Counted from the stretch's first letter, positions 1 through 9,780 are shown. The stretch: DNA of 64,000 nt from Leptospira paudalimensis (GCF_026151345.1 NZ_JAMQPR010000001.1:2428676-2492675), one strand, 5' to 3'. Notes: generated from the letters alone by a model not told the origin. Program-made: numbers and translations.

Positions 1-203
1 TTTAAACGACGAGTGCGTAATGTGATTCCCACAACTAATGGAATAAGAGATAATAATGTACCGAGTAAGGCAAGTTGGATGAGAGTATTTGTGTCAAAAC
101 CAGAGGCGAATAAACAAAAATTGATAAAATATGGGAAGATTAAAAGGTATAAAGGAGCTTCAATGGCAATAGATAATTTCCTAATCAAACGGTTCTCTGT
201 CAT
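1..203 (-). CDS. Membrane protein, N-terminal part only (runs off the left edge)
   Basis: Reading leftward from an ATG at 203 there is an open frame of 67 codons with no stop before the window edge. It starts MTENRLIRKLSIAIEAP and then holds two hydrophobic stretches (about residues 17-37 and 46-60) separated by a short polar loop, so this is the start of a polytopic membrane protein. A GTGGAGA sequence just before the ATG is a plausible ribosome binding site. I do not recognise the family from so short a piece. An N-terminal membrane domain of a signalling protein is one possibility, but nothing here proves it. Confidence 0.6.
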   Translation of the reverse strand, partial: MTENRLIRKLSIAIEAPLYLLIFPYFINFCLFASGFDTNTLIQLALLGTLLSLIPLVVGITLRTRRL

Positions 204-341
204 TCTCCACTAACCTACCTTGCGATTTGTCAAAGTTTTCAGAAAAGCAAAGTGAAAGCATCTATTTTCATATTTTTTTTACCAGTGAACAGAACAGGAT
301 GACCGTTCCCTGGCACATTTAAAATTCGAAAATGGTTCCAA

Positions 342-1541
342 TCAAAGGTTAGATTCTAATTCCAATACAGAGATCTCAGAAGGAGCTCCCAAACGAAATG
401 GAGGCCCCCAATACCCTGTACCTCGACTGACATAAATTTGTGTATCCTTGTAACGATGTAGTCCAGCCACAAATTTTTGTGCAAAGTATATGAGTATGTT
501 ACCAGGGAAAAATTGTCCACCATGAGTATGGCCAGAAATTTGTAGATGAAAGCCAACTTTGTTTGCTTCATACACACTATTCGGTTGGTGAGCTAAAAGA
601 ATTTTATAGTCAGAATTTTCCCCACCAGCCATGGCTCGTTTAGGATTTGTTTGGTGGGATTTAATCATAGCTCCCGCAGTTAAATCGGTAACACCTGCCA
701 TTAATAATTTAGCATTCCCTACTTGGATTGTTTGGTTCTCATTGAGTAAAACTCGAATCCCTAACGCTTCAATCTCAGGTAACCAGGATAAAACTCCGGA
801 ATAATATTCATGATTTCCTGTTACATAGTAGGTTCCAAATTTAGATTGGATATCCGCTAAAGGTTTTAAGTGGTGTTTGAGTGTAACCGCCGGTCCATCT
901 ACTAAATCTCCAGTGATCACGACAACATCCGGAGTTTGAGCGTTGATTTTCCCAACCACTCTTCGTAGGAATTTCTCCTTGATTGTGGGACCTATATGAA
1001 CATCTGAAATTTGGACGATTTTAAATTGATGGAGATCAGGATGTAAATTCTTAACTGGAATTTTGACATGTTTGGTAGTTAGTCGAACATGTGCATTGTA
1101 AAACCCAAGAGAACTCAGAGCTGTGGCAACAACAATGGTTGAAAATGCCAAACTGAAGTTTTTTACCTCTGTCACTCCATCAATCGGAAACCCAAAATGA
1201 AGTAAGGTCGAAAACAAAAACCTTGAATAATCAGAAACAAACCCAATATCAAAAAGTCGTAGTAGGTCCATGAGGAGAACCAAAGTGAAAAGGATCGAAA
1301 AAAATCCAAAATTGGTGAAAGTGACATAGGCGAAAAATGTCTGGGTTTTTTCCCGTTTCGACAGTCGGCTAAAGGCATAAGTTAAGGGAACAAGGATTAC
1401 CAAAGCTCCAATTCCGACAAGGATCATGGTGACGATGGGACCATTCAGTGAAAGTCCTGAGATTAAACGAAAGGTAGAATAATAATAGATAAATCCAAGT
1501 AAGGATGTTAATACTGACAAAAATACAAAGAACGCTTTCAA
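342..1541 (-). CDS. Membrane-anchored metallophosphoesterase (calcineurin-like)
   Basis: The 399-residue protein has four hydrophobic segments in its first 160 residues, then a calcineurin-like phosphoesterase domain. The metal-binding motifs appear in order: ISDVHIG (about 178), GDLVDG (about 210), GNHEY (about 242) and GHTHGGQ (about 336). This matches the YkuE/YpbG-like group, which are dinuclear-metal phosphoesterases that often act on lipid-linked or nucleotide substrates at the membrane. The true substrate cannot be told from sequence. The gene stands alone, read leftward, with mqo divergent 70 bp away. The family is secure, the specific function is not. Confidence 0.9.
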   Translation of the reverse strand: MKAFFVFLSVLTSLLGFIYYYSTFRLISGLSLNGPIVTMILVGIGALVILVPLTYAFSRLSKREKTQTFFAYVTFTNFGFFSILFTLVLLMDLLRLFDIGFVSDYSRFLFSTLLHFGFPIDGVTEVKNFSLAFSTIVVATALSSLGFYNAHVRLTTKHVKIPVKNLHPDLHQFKIVQISDVHIGPTIKEKFLRRVVGKINAQTPDVVVITGDLVDGPAVTLKHHLKPLADIQSKFGTYYVTGNHEYYSGVLSWLPEIEALGIRVLLNENQTIQVGNAKLLMAGVTDLTAGAMIKSHQTNPKRAMAGGENSDYKILLAHQPNSVYEANKVGFHLQISGHTHGGQFFPGNILIYFAQKFVAGLHRYKDTQIYVSRGTGYWGPPFRLGAPSEISVLELESNL

Positions 1542-1611
1542 TGAGATTACCCTACATATTGGACAGTTTTTTGTTTGAGAAAGTGACCTTTATTCATACA
1601 AGAAGGATAGG

Positions 1612-3120
1612 ATGAAAGAAAAAGATACAATTCGAACCAAGTCAGATGTGATCCTAATCGGTGCAGGAATCATGAGTGCTACATTGGGAGTTCTATTAAA
1701 AGAATTGAACCCCCACCTAACGATCACAGTTTTAGAGAGACTCGATGCAGCCGCAAGAGAAAGTTCCAACGCTTGGAACAATGCAGGCACAGGACACTCT
1801 GCTTTTTGTGAATTAAATTATACCGTTGAAAATGAAGATGGGTCCATACAGACTAAAAAAGCCCTTCAAATCGCTGAGTCCTTTGAAATATCGAAAGAAT
1901 TTTGGGCCTACCTTGCAGGTATCAAACAAATAATCGATCCCGAAGATTTTATCCATTCAGTTCCTCATTTTAGTTTTGTTTGGGGAGATGAAAACGTTCG
2001 TTTTTTAGAGAAACGATTTGCCGCTTTAAAACAATATGAACTATTTAATGGACTGATCTACACGGAAGACACAAAAACAATTTCAGAGTGGCTCCCCCTA
2101 GTCATGAAGGGTCGTGATCAGAATGAAAAAGTTGCGGCAACTCGAATGGATTTAGGAACTGATGTCAATTTTGGGACTTTAACGCGCGCTATGTTTCGAT
2201 ATTTAGAAACTTTCTCCGATGTTCATGTCCATTATTTTGAAGATGTCAAAGATTTAGAAAGAAGCGAAAATGGGAATTGGCACCTAACTTCTCATAATTT
2301 ACAAACTCATGAAAAAGAACACCATGAAGCAAAATTTGTATTTATTGGTGCAGGTGGAGGAAGTTTACCTCTTTTAGAAAAATCTGATATTCCAGAGGCT
2401 TCTGGATTTGGAGGATTTCCAGTGAGCGGCCAATGGTTACGTTGTAAAAATAAAAACATCATCAAAGAACATTTTGCAAAGGTTTATGGAAAGGCGAATG
2501 TTGGTTCTCCTCCTATGTCTGTTCCTCATTTAGATACACGTATCATTGAAGGGAAAAAAGAATTATTATTTGGACCTTACGCTGGTTTTACGACAAAATT
2601 TCTCAAAAAAGGTTCTTATTTGGATTTAGTAAAATCTTTGGAATTTGATAATATTTTTCCAATGTTATCAGCAGGTATGCACAACCTTCCTTTGACAAAG
2701 TATCTGATTAGCCAAGCCATACAATCTCATGAAGATCGAATTGAAGCATTAAGAGAATATTTCCCTGAAGTGAATTCTGAAGACTGGGAACTAGTTGTCG
2801 CTGGCCAAAGAGTACAGGTCATCAAAAAAGATGAGGACGAAGGTGGTGTCTTAGAATTTGGAACTGAAGTTGTTTCAGCACAAGACGGATCGCTTGCGGC
2901 CCTACTCGGTGCAAGCCCCGGCGCATCAACTTCTGTTTCCATTATGTTGGAAGTTCTATCAGACTGTTTCCCAAATGAAATGAAATCCAAAGAATGGAGA
3001 GATAAGTTAAAAACCATGATTCCAAGTTTTGGTGAATCAATGAAAGATCATCCAAACCTCTGCTCTTTGAGTCGAAAAAGAACAGAGGAATTGTTAGGAT
3101 TAAAAACCTTGGTTACTTAA
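1612..3120 (+). CDS. mqo: Malate:quinone oxidoreductase
   Basis: The 502-residue protein matches FAD-dependent malate:quinone oxidoreductase, a peripheral membrane enzyme that oxidises malate to oxaloacetate and passes electrons to the quinone pool. The dinucleotide-binding motif is near the N-terminus (ILIGAGIMSATLG). Typical family stretches follow, such as SSNAWNNAGTGHSAFCELNY and the C-terminal LGASPGASTSVSIM. Length is normal for Mqo. The ATG at 1612 has a good AGAAGGA ribosome binding site. It joins citrate synthase and the OGDH genes of this window in the TCA cycle. The 3' end overlaps the convergent OmpA-like gene by 8 bp. Confidence 0.95.
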   Translation: MKEKDTIRTKSDVILIGAGIMSATLGVLLKELNPHLTITVLERLDAAARESSNAWNNAGTGHSAFCELNYTVENEDGSIQTKKALQIAESFEISKEFWAYLAGIKQIIDPEDFIHSVPHFSFVWGDENVRFLEKRFAALKQYELFNGLIYTEDTKTISEWLPLVMKGRDQNEKVAATRMDLGTDVNFGTLTRAMFRYLETFSDVHVHYFEDVKDLERSENGNWHLTSHNLQTHEKEHHEAKFVFIGAGGGSLPLLEKSDIPEASGFGGFPVSGQWLRCKNKNIIKEHFAKVYGKANVGSPPMSVPHLDTRIIEGKKELLFGPYAGFTTKFLKKGSYLDLVKSLEFDNIFPMLSAGMHNLPLTKYLISQAIQSHEDRIEALREYFPEVNSEDWELVVAGQRVQVIKKDEDEGGVLEFGTEVVSAQDGSLAALLGASPGASTSVSIMLEVLSDCFPNEMKSKEWRDKLKTMIPSFGESMKDHPNLCSLSRKRTEELLGLKTLVT

Positions 3121-4363
3121 CTTTTTTTCTAAGTTCGATAACAACTTTTTCCTTCGACTCCACAGTGTATAAGGCTGATCCTTGTGTGGAGTCGATGATC
3201 CTACGAGGGCTCACACCTTTTTCTCTCAGTACACGAGAAATAGCTTGGGCTCTTTCAAATCCCAAATCATAATTTTCGAAGTTCCCCGGTAAGTCTTCCT
3301 TGTAAGGAGAAGTATAAGTAATAATGAGAATATCATATTCTTTAAATTCATTTTCTAAACTTCTCGCAATCGCATCTAACCTTGCTCGTCCTTCTAAATG
3401 GATGCGACTGGATGGTAAATCAAATATCTCACTTGCAAAGAACACAAAACGTTCGAGTTTCGATTCATTCGGTATACTTGCTGTTTTCAATTGGTCATCA
3501 TTAGGGATGGAATCAATCACTCGTTTTGGAGTTTCTTCTCTGATTACTGGTTCTGGATTTGAGCCAAAACTAAACCCAAGTCCAAACTTGATAGCCGTTT
3601 CCTCATAGTTGCCTTTATTTCTATAACCAGCCGATGGTGCTTCATAGTTCACCATATAAACATTTGCGTGTTCCACTTCCGAGCTAATGAAAAAAAGATG
3701 ATTAAAATGATAACGAATTCCCAATGAACCAAAAACTCGATTCGTATTACCACCATACAACCGTTCTGCGCCGGTACCACCACCAAATCTAAAATAAGGA
3801 TCAAATTGTTGGTTAGGCATAAAGTGAATGAAAAAGTTTAGATCTGCAGACAAAGCATTAAATACATCTCTTTTCCTTTGCGCTCCATAACTGTATAAAT
3901 CTCCTGACACTAAACGTGCCAACTGATTGGCTGCAGTATCAGCGAGTAATGAATACAATAAAACAACTCGGTTATCAACAGTTTGAAAGTAAGAAGATGT
4001 AATGACTTGGTTCGAAACCGAAAGGCCTAAACCAAAATATCGGAACAATCCGTATTCAAATCCAACTTCTCCACCGCGACTTGATAATCTTGTCCGATCT
4101 TCGGTGATATTCGAATAAAATTCATATAATAGATACCGGGATGTCGTGTCTGTGAAAGGTGAATTAATCACCAAATAATTTGGAAAGTTGCGATTAAAAA
4201 CTGCCTTTTGAATGCTGCCTGAATTATTTCCGACACCACCCATCCCCATGCCATAAAGGATAAAATTTCCCTTATCAAAACCTTGTCCCCAAACGAAAGA
4301 ACCTGGATAAAAGGGAAAAATCAAAATTGCCCAAAAAACAAGGTTTTGCTTCCATTTCTGCAT
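3113..4363 (-). CDS. OmpA-like outer-membrane protein (beta-barrel plus C-terminal OmpA domain)
   Basis: This 416-residue protein has a signal peptide (cleavage probably after FVWG, near residue 26) and a body rich in aromatic beta-strand patterns typical of an outer-membrane barrel (about 30-260). The C-terminal domain (about 300-412) resembles OmpA/MotB peptidoglycan-binding domains: an N-terminal beta strand, an ARLDAIARSL helix, then YDLGFERAQAISRVL and GVSPRRI. It probably anchors the outer membrane to peptidoglycan. The residues that bind diaminopimelate are not all obvious, so binding is an inference. It is divergent from the ECF41 module. Confidence 0.75.
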   Translation of the reverse strand: MQKWKQNLVFWAILIFPFYPGSFVWGQGFDKGNFILYGMGMGGVGNNSGSIQKAVFNRNFPNYLVINSPFTDTTSRYLLYEFYSNITEDRTRLSSRGGEVGFEYGLFRYFGLGLSVSNQVITSSYFQTVDNRVVLLYSLLADTAANQLARLVSGDLYSYGAQRKRDVFNALSADLNFFIHFMPNQQFDPYFRFGGGTGAERLYGGNTNRVFGSLGIRYHFNHLFFISSEVEHANVYMVNYEAPSAGYRNKGNYEETAIKFGLGFSFGSNPEPVIREETPKRVIDSIPNDDQLKTASIPNESKLERFVFFASEIFDLPSSRIHLEGRARLDAIARSLENEFKEYDILIITYTSPYKEDLPGNFENYDLGFERAQAISRVLREKGVSPRRIIDSTQGSALYTVESKEKVVIELRKKVK

Positions 4364-4418
4364 GGGTGATCTTGTTCCAATATCGTTTGTTAATGCAAGT
4401 TCATTTTTTATCTAAAAT

Positions 4419-4446
4419 TGTCACAAATCCACCTCCATCCTTCGTC
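4419..4446 (+). promoter_or_regulatory. Predicted ECF41-type promoter
   Basis: TGTCACA at 4419-4425 and CGTC at 4443-4446, with a 17-base spacer, match the -35 and -10 elements described for ECF41 sigma factors. They lie directly before a FAD oxidoreductase and the ECF41 gene itself, which fits positive autoregulation. The -10 element is only 18 bases from the ATG at 4465, giving a very short leader that just includes the GGGAGG ribosome binding site. Confidence 0.7.
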
Positions 4447-4464
4447 TTGTTAGGGAGGTTTCCT

Positions 4465-5646
4465 ATGAAAACAAAGGTTTTGATTTTAGGTGCAGGTTAT
4501 GCGGGTATACTCTGTGCCAATCGTTTGCAAAAACAAAATAAGAATTTAGAAGTATTACTCATTTCCAATTCTGAGTATTTCCAGGAAAGGATAAGATTCC
4601 ACGAACTGGCGACTCGGAGAAAGGAAAAAAAAATAAAGGTACAAGATCTCATCAGGAAAAAGATCCAGTTTACCATTGGCCAAGTTACGAAGATATCACC
4701 CAATTCGAATGAAGTGAAAGTCCAATCAAACATCGGCCCGATTGTATACCATTACGATTATTTGGTGATCTGCCTTGGAAGCCAAAATTCGAAAACCAAA
4801 ATCGATAATGAAAATTCAATCCAATCAAAAGCGTCATTGGAAACATTTTTAAAATCAACAGTTCCAGAAAATATCGATCATCTATGTATATTAGGTGGCG
4901 GGCTAACAGGAATTGAATTTGCCTCGGAATGGAAAGAAAAATATCCAAACACAAATGTCACCATTGTGGATCAAAATTATTTTGCGAAATCATTTTCCAA
5001 TGTTGGAAAGGAATATATCAAAAATAAGTTTGAATCTCTAGGGATCAGAGTGATCGAATCGAAGGTAATCAAGAATATAGAGAAGAACAAAATTCATTTC
5101 CAGGATAAAACCGAGATAGATTACGACATTCTTTTGAACTGTACAGGCTTTCAAGTAAATGATATACTTAAAAAATCCGGTTTTATCACAAATGAATCGA
5201 ACCAAATCTATGTTGATCCTTTTTTACGATCCAAACAATACCAAAATGTATATGTTGCTGGAGATGCGGCGAAGTTGGAACCTTCCCATTTGCGGATGGG
5301 TTGTGTTACAGCCTTACCTATGGGAGCCTATGTTGCCGATACAATGTCCGATGTACTACACAACCGAAATCTTTCTCCATTTGAATTCCAATTTTTTGGA
5401 CGTTGTGTCTCACTGGGAAGAAACGATGGCCTCATCCAATGGACAAATTTTGATGATTCTCCAAAAGAAAAAATTATCAAAGGAAAGTTAGGAGCATTGA
5501 TCAAAGAAAGTGTAAACCGATTTACACTGATTGCATTACGTATGGAAAAACATCTACCGTTTCGATTTTATTTTTGGCCCAAAGGGAATGGACTTAGCAA
5601 TACAAATGCGTTTCAGAAACCAATGATCCAACGAGGAGAATCATAA
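4465..5646 (+). CDS. FAD-dependent NAD(P)H oxidoreductase, ECF41 partner (COE-type)
   Basis: The 393-residue protein is a two-dinucleotide-binding-domain flavoprotein of the NDH-2/AIF-like group. It has an FAD-binding GAGYAG near residue 8, an NAD(P)-binding LGGGLTGIE near 145, and the second FAD contact YVAGDAA near 265. An open frame extends upstream to 4327, but the ATG at 4465 is chosen because a strong GGGAGG lies 6 bases ahead and the protein starts directly with the Rossmann strand. The next gene, one base downstream, is an ECF41 sigma factor. That sigma group is typically linked to a carboxymuconolactone decarboxylase, oxidoreductase or epimerase (COE), and this gene fills that place. 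Its electron acceptor is unknown. Confidence 0.88.
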   Translation: MKTKVLILGAGYAGILCANRLQKQNKNLEVLLISNSEYFQERIRFHELATRRKEKKIKVQDLIRKKIQFTIGQVTKISPNSNEVKVQSNIGPIVYHYDYLVICLGSQNSKTKIDNENSIQSKASLETFLKSTVPENIDHLCILGGGLTGIEFASEWKEKYPNTNVTIVDQNYFAKSFSNVGKEYIKNKFESLGIRVIESKVIKNIEKNKIHFQDKTEIDYDILLNCTGFQVNDILKKSGFITNESNQIYVDPFLRSKQYQNVYVAGDAAKLEPSHLRMGCVTALPMGAYVADTMSDVLHNRNLSPFEFQFFGRCVSLGRNDGLIQWTNFDDSPKEKIIKGKLGALIKESVNRFTLIALRMEKHLPFRFYFWPKGNGLSNTNAFQKPMIQRGES

Positions 5647-5647
5647 A

Positions 5648-6592
5648 TTGGAAAATTTACAATCCTTTTTAGAATGGAAACCTTATTTGTTTTCCATTGC
5701 TTATCGAATCACTGGTAGTTATGCAGACTCAGAAGACATTCTACAAGAGAGTTACCTAAGGTGGCTCACTGTAAATCATTCGAAGGTAGAAAATCCTAAA
5801 TCCTACTTAGGAAGTATCGTGGCAAGACTTGCTTTTGATTTATTGAAAAAAGCGTCGAGGAAAAGAGAAACCTATATTGGTCCTTATTTGCCAGAACCAA
5901 TTCCCGAGTATACTTCCAGCATCGATGATGATAAAGTTAATTTTGCATTTTTAGTTCTACTGGAAACATTAAATCCATTTGAACGCGCAGTTTTTATATT
6001 GCGTGAGTCGTTTGATTTTGATTTTGAATTAATCTCAAAAATTATTGGGAAAACCCCAGGATACACGAGGAAAATTCTAAGTAGAGCCAAGCAGGCATTA
6101 AAAGAAAGAAGAAAAAAATTTGATCCAGATCCCAAACACCAAGAGAAATTATTAATGGAATTTAGTTTGGCATGTTTCCAACAGGATACGAAAGCACTTT
6201 CCCAATTATTAAAAGATGACGTCGTTGCTTATTCTGATGGTGGTGGAAAAGTACATGCAGCAAGGATTCCGATTCCTGGAATCATTCGTGTGATAATATT
6301 CTTAAAACAAACTACAAAAAAGGCAATTAATTCATCAACGGTTTACTTTGGTTATGCGAATGGGAGTCCCGTCACCATCGGTTATGGGAAGGATGGATTC
6401 CCCAATTTTGTTCAATTCATTATGATTGAAGGAAACCAAATCAGTGAAATTTTAACCATTGCCAATCCAGACAAATTGAAAGGGTTTCAAAACATGGACC
6501 AATTAAGAAAATTAGGATATATACGAAAACCTAACTATTTCCATTTGGTCTACTTATGGATCAAAAATAAAATCCAGAATTTTGGAAAATAG
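5648..6592 (+). CDS. ECF41-family RNA polymerase sigma factor with SnoaL-like C-terminal domain
   Basis: The 314-residue protein has sigma region 2 (about 5-72), sigma region 4 (about 100-155, ending in a helix-turn-helix with GKTPGYTRKILSRAKQAL) and a SnoaL-like extension (about 165-285). Three ECF41 hallmarks are visible: YLPEPI in the linker (80-85), DGGGK (197-201) and NPDKL (273-277). In this family the C-terminal domain senses an unknown signal and controls activity, replacing a separate anti-sigma factor. Translation most likely starts at a TTG with GAGGAG in the end of the previous gene, so the two genes are probably one operon under the promoter at 4419-4446. Confidence 0.92.
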   Translation: MENLQSFLEWKPYLFSIAYRITGSYADSEDILQESYLRWLTVNHSKVENPKSYLGSIVARLAFDLLKKASRKRETYIGPYLPEPIPEYTSSIDDDKVNFAFLVLLETLNPFERAVFILRESFDFDFELISKIIGKTPGYTRKILSRAKQALKERRKKFDPDPKHQEKLLMEFSLACFQQDTKALSQLLKDDVVAYSDGGGKVHAARIPIPGIIRVIIFLKQTTKKAINSSTVYFGYANGSPVTIGYGKDGFPNFVQFIMIEGNQISEILTIANPDKLKGFQNMDQLRKLGYIRKPNYFHLVYLWIKNKIQNFGK

Positions 6593-6633
6593 ATTGAAGG
6601 ATCACCTTACATCCTATCGTCATATTGGTAAAG

Positions 6634-9036
6634 ATGTTCCTTCGATTCATTCTGAAAGTCACGATTTCGTTTTTAATCTTTACTTTAGCAGGATGTTACT
6701 CTTATGACAAACCGAATCCACCTACAGCTAAAGCTGGAGTCTTAGATTTAAGAAATTGGAATTTTGATCTATATGGGAATGTTCCCTTAAATGGAGAATG
6801 GAAGATTGAGTGGAAACAATTGTTAACCACTCAAAATGATCATTCCAATTTTACAAAAATTCCTGGCAACTGGACAAATCAAATGGGTGTTCCCTATAAA
6901 GAGGGGTATGCCACCCTACAGTTAAAAATCTTAGTGAATCCAGATGCAAAAACATTTTACTTACAAAACGGTGTCACAAGGAATGCATTTAAAATCCTCG
7001 TAGGTGAAGAAAAAATTTATGAATCTGGAAAGTTAGGAATTGATAGCGAGTCAGAGATTTCCAGTATCAATATACAAACCATTGCGCTTCCTTCTCGAAT
7101 TAATAGTGAAATCAACTTAAACATCCAAGTTTCTTGTTTTCATTATCACGTTTGCGGAATTGCGACACCATATCTAATTGGAACACACGAAGGAATCACC
7201 AAATCATTTTTTGAAGCCACTAGCCGTGATATTTTAGTTATGGCATCACTTGGCACACTTGCCTTTTTTCACTTTGTTTTATTTCTATTTTGGAGAGACG
7301 AAAAAACTCATCTCTATTTTTCGTTTGTATGTTTTCTTGCATCTGTTAGGTTACTTAGTATTGGTGAAACTCGGCTTATTTACAATTATCTTCCCATGGG
7401 TGTTTATGAAATCATGGTTAGACTAAATGGCTTTTCATTTACTTTATTATACCTTTCCTTTGTAAGATATGTGAAAGAAGTTTATCCTGATAAAAAATAC
7501 TCGTTTATCTATTTGTCGAATTATTTCTGTGCAATACTTTTGTTGTTTGGAATTCATTTTCCAATTCCCATTTATTCACAAATTCAATCCTTTCATTTAA
7601 TATTAGCGTTACTTGGATTATTCTCATTAATGTATCCAATTGTTCACGGAGTTTTGATCAAAAAACCTGGTGCAAAATTTTTTCTATTTTCCCTCGTTTC
7701 AACAATGTTACTTTTTTCATTAGATATCTTAACCGAATTTGCAAAAAAAGGCACTGCTTACCTCGCACAATATGGATTTTTAGTATTTGGGTTATCACAA
7801 GCTATATTCATAGCAGATCGTATGATCCAAAATTTTAAGAATCGAGAAAAACTCAAACAAGAGAAAGAGTTAGCTCTTGCAGAAGTAAAATTTAAATCTG
7901 CTTTTTTATCCACCATGAGCCATGAAATCCGAACACCTATGAATGGAATTTTGGGGATGACCCAAATGTTTGGACAAACCAACTTAACTGATGAACAAAA
8001 GGAATATCTAAGTTTAATTCAATTTAGCGGTGAAAATCTTTTATTATTAATCAACGATATTCTAGACTTAACAAAATTGGAGTCAGGTAAGTTAGAATTA
8101 AGATTAGAACCAATTGTTTTAAAAAAACTTTTAAATGATATGGTGCAATTATTCAAATCGAAACTGAACACCGAATCTGTGAAAATAAACTTAGTGATCG
8201 ACGGTGAAATTCCTGATACAATCATCACAGACCAGAGGCGTTTCACTCAAATCCTTTCTAATCTTTTGGGCAATGCAGTCAAGTTTACCGAAAATGGATG
8301 GATCTCACTCATTGTATCATCCGAAACAATCGATGATAAAAAAAGTTTATTGGTCTTGCAAGTGAAGGATACTGGAATCGGAATCCCAAATGAAAAAATT
8401 GGAGAACTCTTCGAACCATTTATGCAAATCCATTCTCACTTGTCTGGAAAAACAAATGGAACTGGACTTGGTCTTACGATCACAAAAAAAATTGTAGAAG
8501 AATTATCAGGAACAATCTCTGTTCAATCTGAATTAGGCAAAGGATCTGTCTTTCAAGTTAAAATCCCAGTCGAACTCACTTATGACACAATCAATACAAA
8601 CACGGAAACAACAAACCAAAGTATTCTAAAAGTTGTAGAGTGGGAAAAACATTTAGCAGAACAATACCCTGCAAAAATTTTAATCGCTGATGATGATTCA
8701 ATCAATCTGAAAGTTTCAAAAATGTTTTTGAAAAAACTTGGATATTCAGCCCTAATTGCAGAAAATGGCAATGATACACTTGCATTAGTCGAAAGAGAAA
8801 AACCAGATTTTATATTTTTAGATGTTCAAATGCCAGATCTGGATGGAATCCAAGTAACCAAACTAATTAGGCAAAATCAAATTTTAACAAAACAACCTAT
8901 CATCATTGCACTCACTGCGAATGTTATGGAAGTAGAAAAAGAAAAATGCCTTTCCGCTGGAATGAATGATTTTATGACAAAACCTCTTTTAATGCAAGAA
9001 TTAGTATATATGATCAAAAAATGGTCAAAGGAATAA
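6634..9036 (+). CDS. Hybrid sensor histidine kinase with 7TMR-DISM sensory region
   Basis: The roughly 800-residue protein begins with a lipoprotein-like signal (FLIFTLAGC). It continues with an extracytoplasmic beta-rich 7TMR-DISM ligand-binding domain (about 30-185), a seven-helix membrane block (about 190-395), a coiled linker, HisKA (SHEIRTPMNGILG, phosphoacceptor His about 430), a HATPase domain (KDTGIGIP, GTGLGLTI) and a receiver domain (phosphoacceptor Asp in FLDVQMPD, about 730). It should sense an extracellular, possibly carbohydrate, ligand and phosphorylate its own receiver. No separate response regulator is adjacent. A longer TTG start at 6625 is possible, but the ATG is preferred. 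The SDR gene follows after 3 bases. Confidence 0.93.
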   Translation: MFLRFILKVTISFLIFTLAGCYSYDKPNPPTAKAGVLDLRNWNFDLYGNVPLNGEWKIEWKQLLTTQNDHSNFTKIPGNWTNQMGVPYKEGYATLQLKILVNPDAKTFYLQNGVTRNAFKILVGEEKIYESGKLGIDSESEISSINIQTIALPSRINSEINLNIQVSCFHYHVCGIATPYLIGTHEGITKSFFEATSRDILVMASLGTLAFFHFVLFLFWRDEKTHLYFSFVCFLASVRLLSIGETRLIYNYLPMGVYEIMVRLNGFSFTLLYLSFVRYVKEVYPDKKYSFIYLSNYFCAILLLFGIHFPIPIYSQIQSFHLILALLGLFSLMYPIVHGVLIKKPGAKFFLFSLVSTMLLFSLDILTEFAKKGTAYLAQYGFLVFGLSQAIFIADRMIQNFKNREKLKQEKELALAEVKFKSAFLSTMSHEIRTPMNGILGMTQMFGQTNLTDEQKEYLSLIQFSGENLLLLINDILDLTKLESGKLELRLEPIVLKKLLNDMVQLFKSKLNTESVKINLVIDGEIPDTIITDQRRFTQILSNLLGNAVKFTENGWISLIVSSETIDDKKSLLVLQVKDTGIGIPNEKIGELFEPFMQIHSHLSGKTNGTGLGLTITKKIVEELSGTISVQSELGKGSVFQVKIPVELTYDTINTNTETTNQSILKVVEWEKHLAEQYPAKILIADDDSINLKVSKMFLKKLGYSALIAENGNDTLALVEREKPDFIFLDVQMPDLDGIQVTKLIRQNQILTKQPIIIALTANVMEVEKEKCLSAGMNDFMTKPLLMQELVYMIKKWSKE

Positions 9037-9039
9037 ATA

Positions 9040-9780
9040 GTGAGTAAGGAACATTCTTTAGTGATTGGAGGCACTTCTGATATTGGCGTTTGGGTAGTTG
9101 AATCTTTAGCCAAAAGAGGCCATTCTATTTCAATTACAGGTAGAGACAAACAAAAGTTATCTGATTTAAAAACAAAAATACTTTCCAAATATAATATTTT
9201 AATTCAAACCCATGAATTAGACATCGCAAATATGCAATCTTTTGATTCCTTCTATTCGGGACTGAATGTAGAACCAAATCATGTTTATATCCTCGTTGGT
9301 TATTATGAGGACCAAACATTTGCCAGAGAAAATTGGAGAGAATTAGAAAAAACCATTCAAATCAATTTTACTGGAGTTGTTGCACTTGTGAATGCCATTT
9401 CGATAAGTATGGAAAAAAGAAAATCGGGAATCATTACAGTCGTTAGCTCTGTTGCAGGGATCAGAGGCAGAAAATTAAACTACATTTATGGCAGCGCAAA
9501 GTCTGGTTTAACAACTTACCTTTCTGGTTTACGTGCACTTGTTTTTCCAAATGGTGTGCACATCGGTACCATATTACTTGGACCAGTCTATACGAAGATG
9601 TCAATGGGACACAATTTAATTCCTTGGTTAACGTTAACACCAGAAGAAGCCGGCGAAAAAATAGTCACTGCTGGATTGAACAAAAAGAATGAAGTTTATA
9701 TTCGTTGGCCTTGGCGTTTCATTATGTTCATCATCCAAGTCATTCCTGAATGGATATTCAAACGTCTTCCAGCATTTTAG
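9040..9780 (+). CDS. Short-chain dehydrogenase/reductase
   Basis: The 246-residue protein is a classical SDR. It has an N-terminal cofactor motif (GGTSDIG, a variant of TGxxxGIG), a Ser in VVSSVAG, and the catalytic YxxxK in YIYGSAKSG. SDRs reduce or oxidise hydroxyl or keto groups with NAD(P)H, and the substrate here is unknown. The start is a GTG three bases after the kinase stop, so the gene is likely co-transcribed with it. The C-terminus (about 215-240) is hydrophobic with a WPWRFIMFIIQVIP stretch, which suggests membrane association. Confidence 0.87.
   Translation: MSKEHSLVIGGTSDIGVWVVESLAKRGHSISITGRDKQKLSDLKTKILSKYNILIQTHELDIANMQSFDSFYSGLNVEPNHVYILVGYYEDQTFARENWRELEKTIQINFTGVVALVNAISISMEKRKSGIITVVSSVAGIRGRKLNYIYGSAKSGLTTYLSGLRALVFPNGVHIGTILLGPVYTKMSMGHNLIPWLTLTPEEAGEKIVTAGLNKKNEVYIRWPWRFIMFIIQVIPEWIFKRLPAF

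Noticed and set aside
13..213. Plus-strand open frame of 66 codons
   Set aside because: It lies opposite a better minus-strand frame with membrane segments and a ribosome binding site, so it is a shadow.
260..330. Imperfect hairpin near a T-run left of the metallophosphoesterase gene
   Set aside because: The run of T lies on the wrong side for termination of the leftward gene and the stem has a mismatch.
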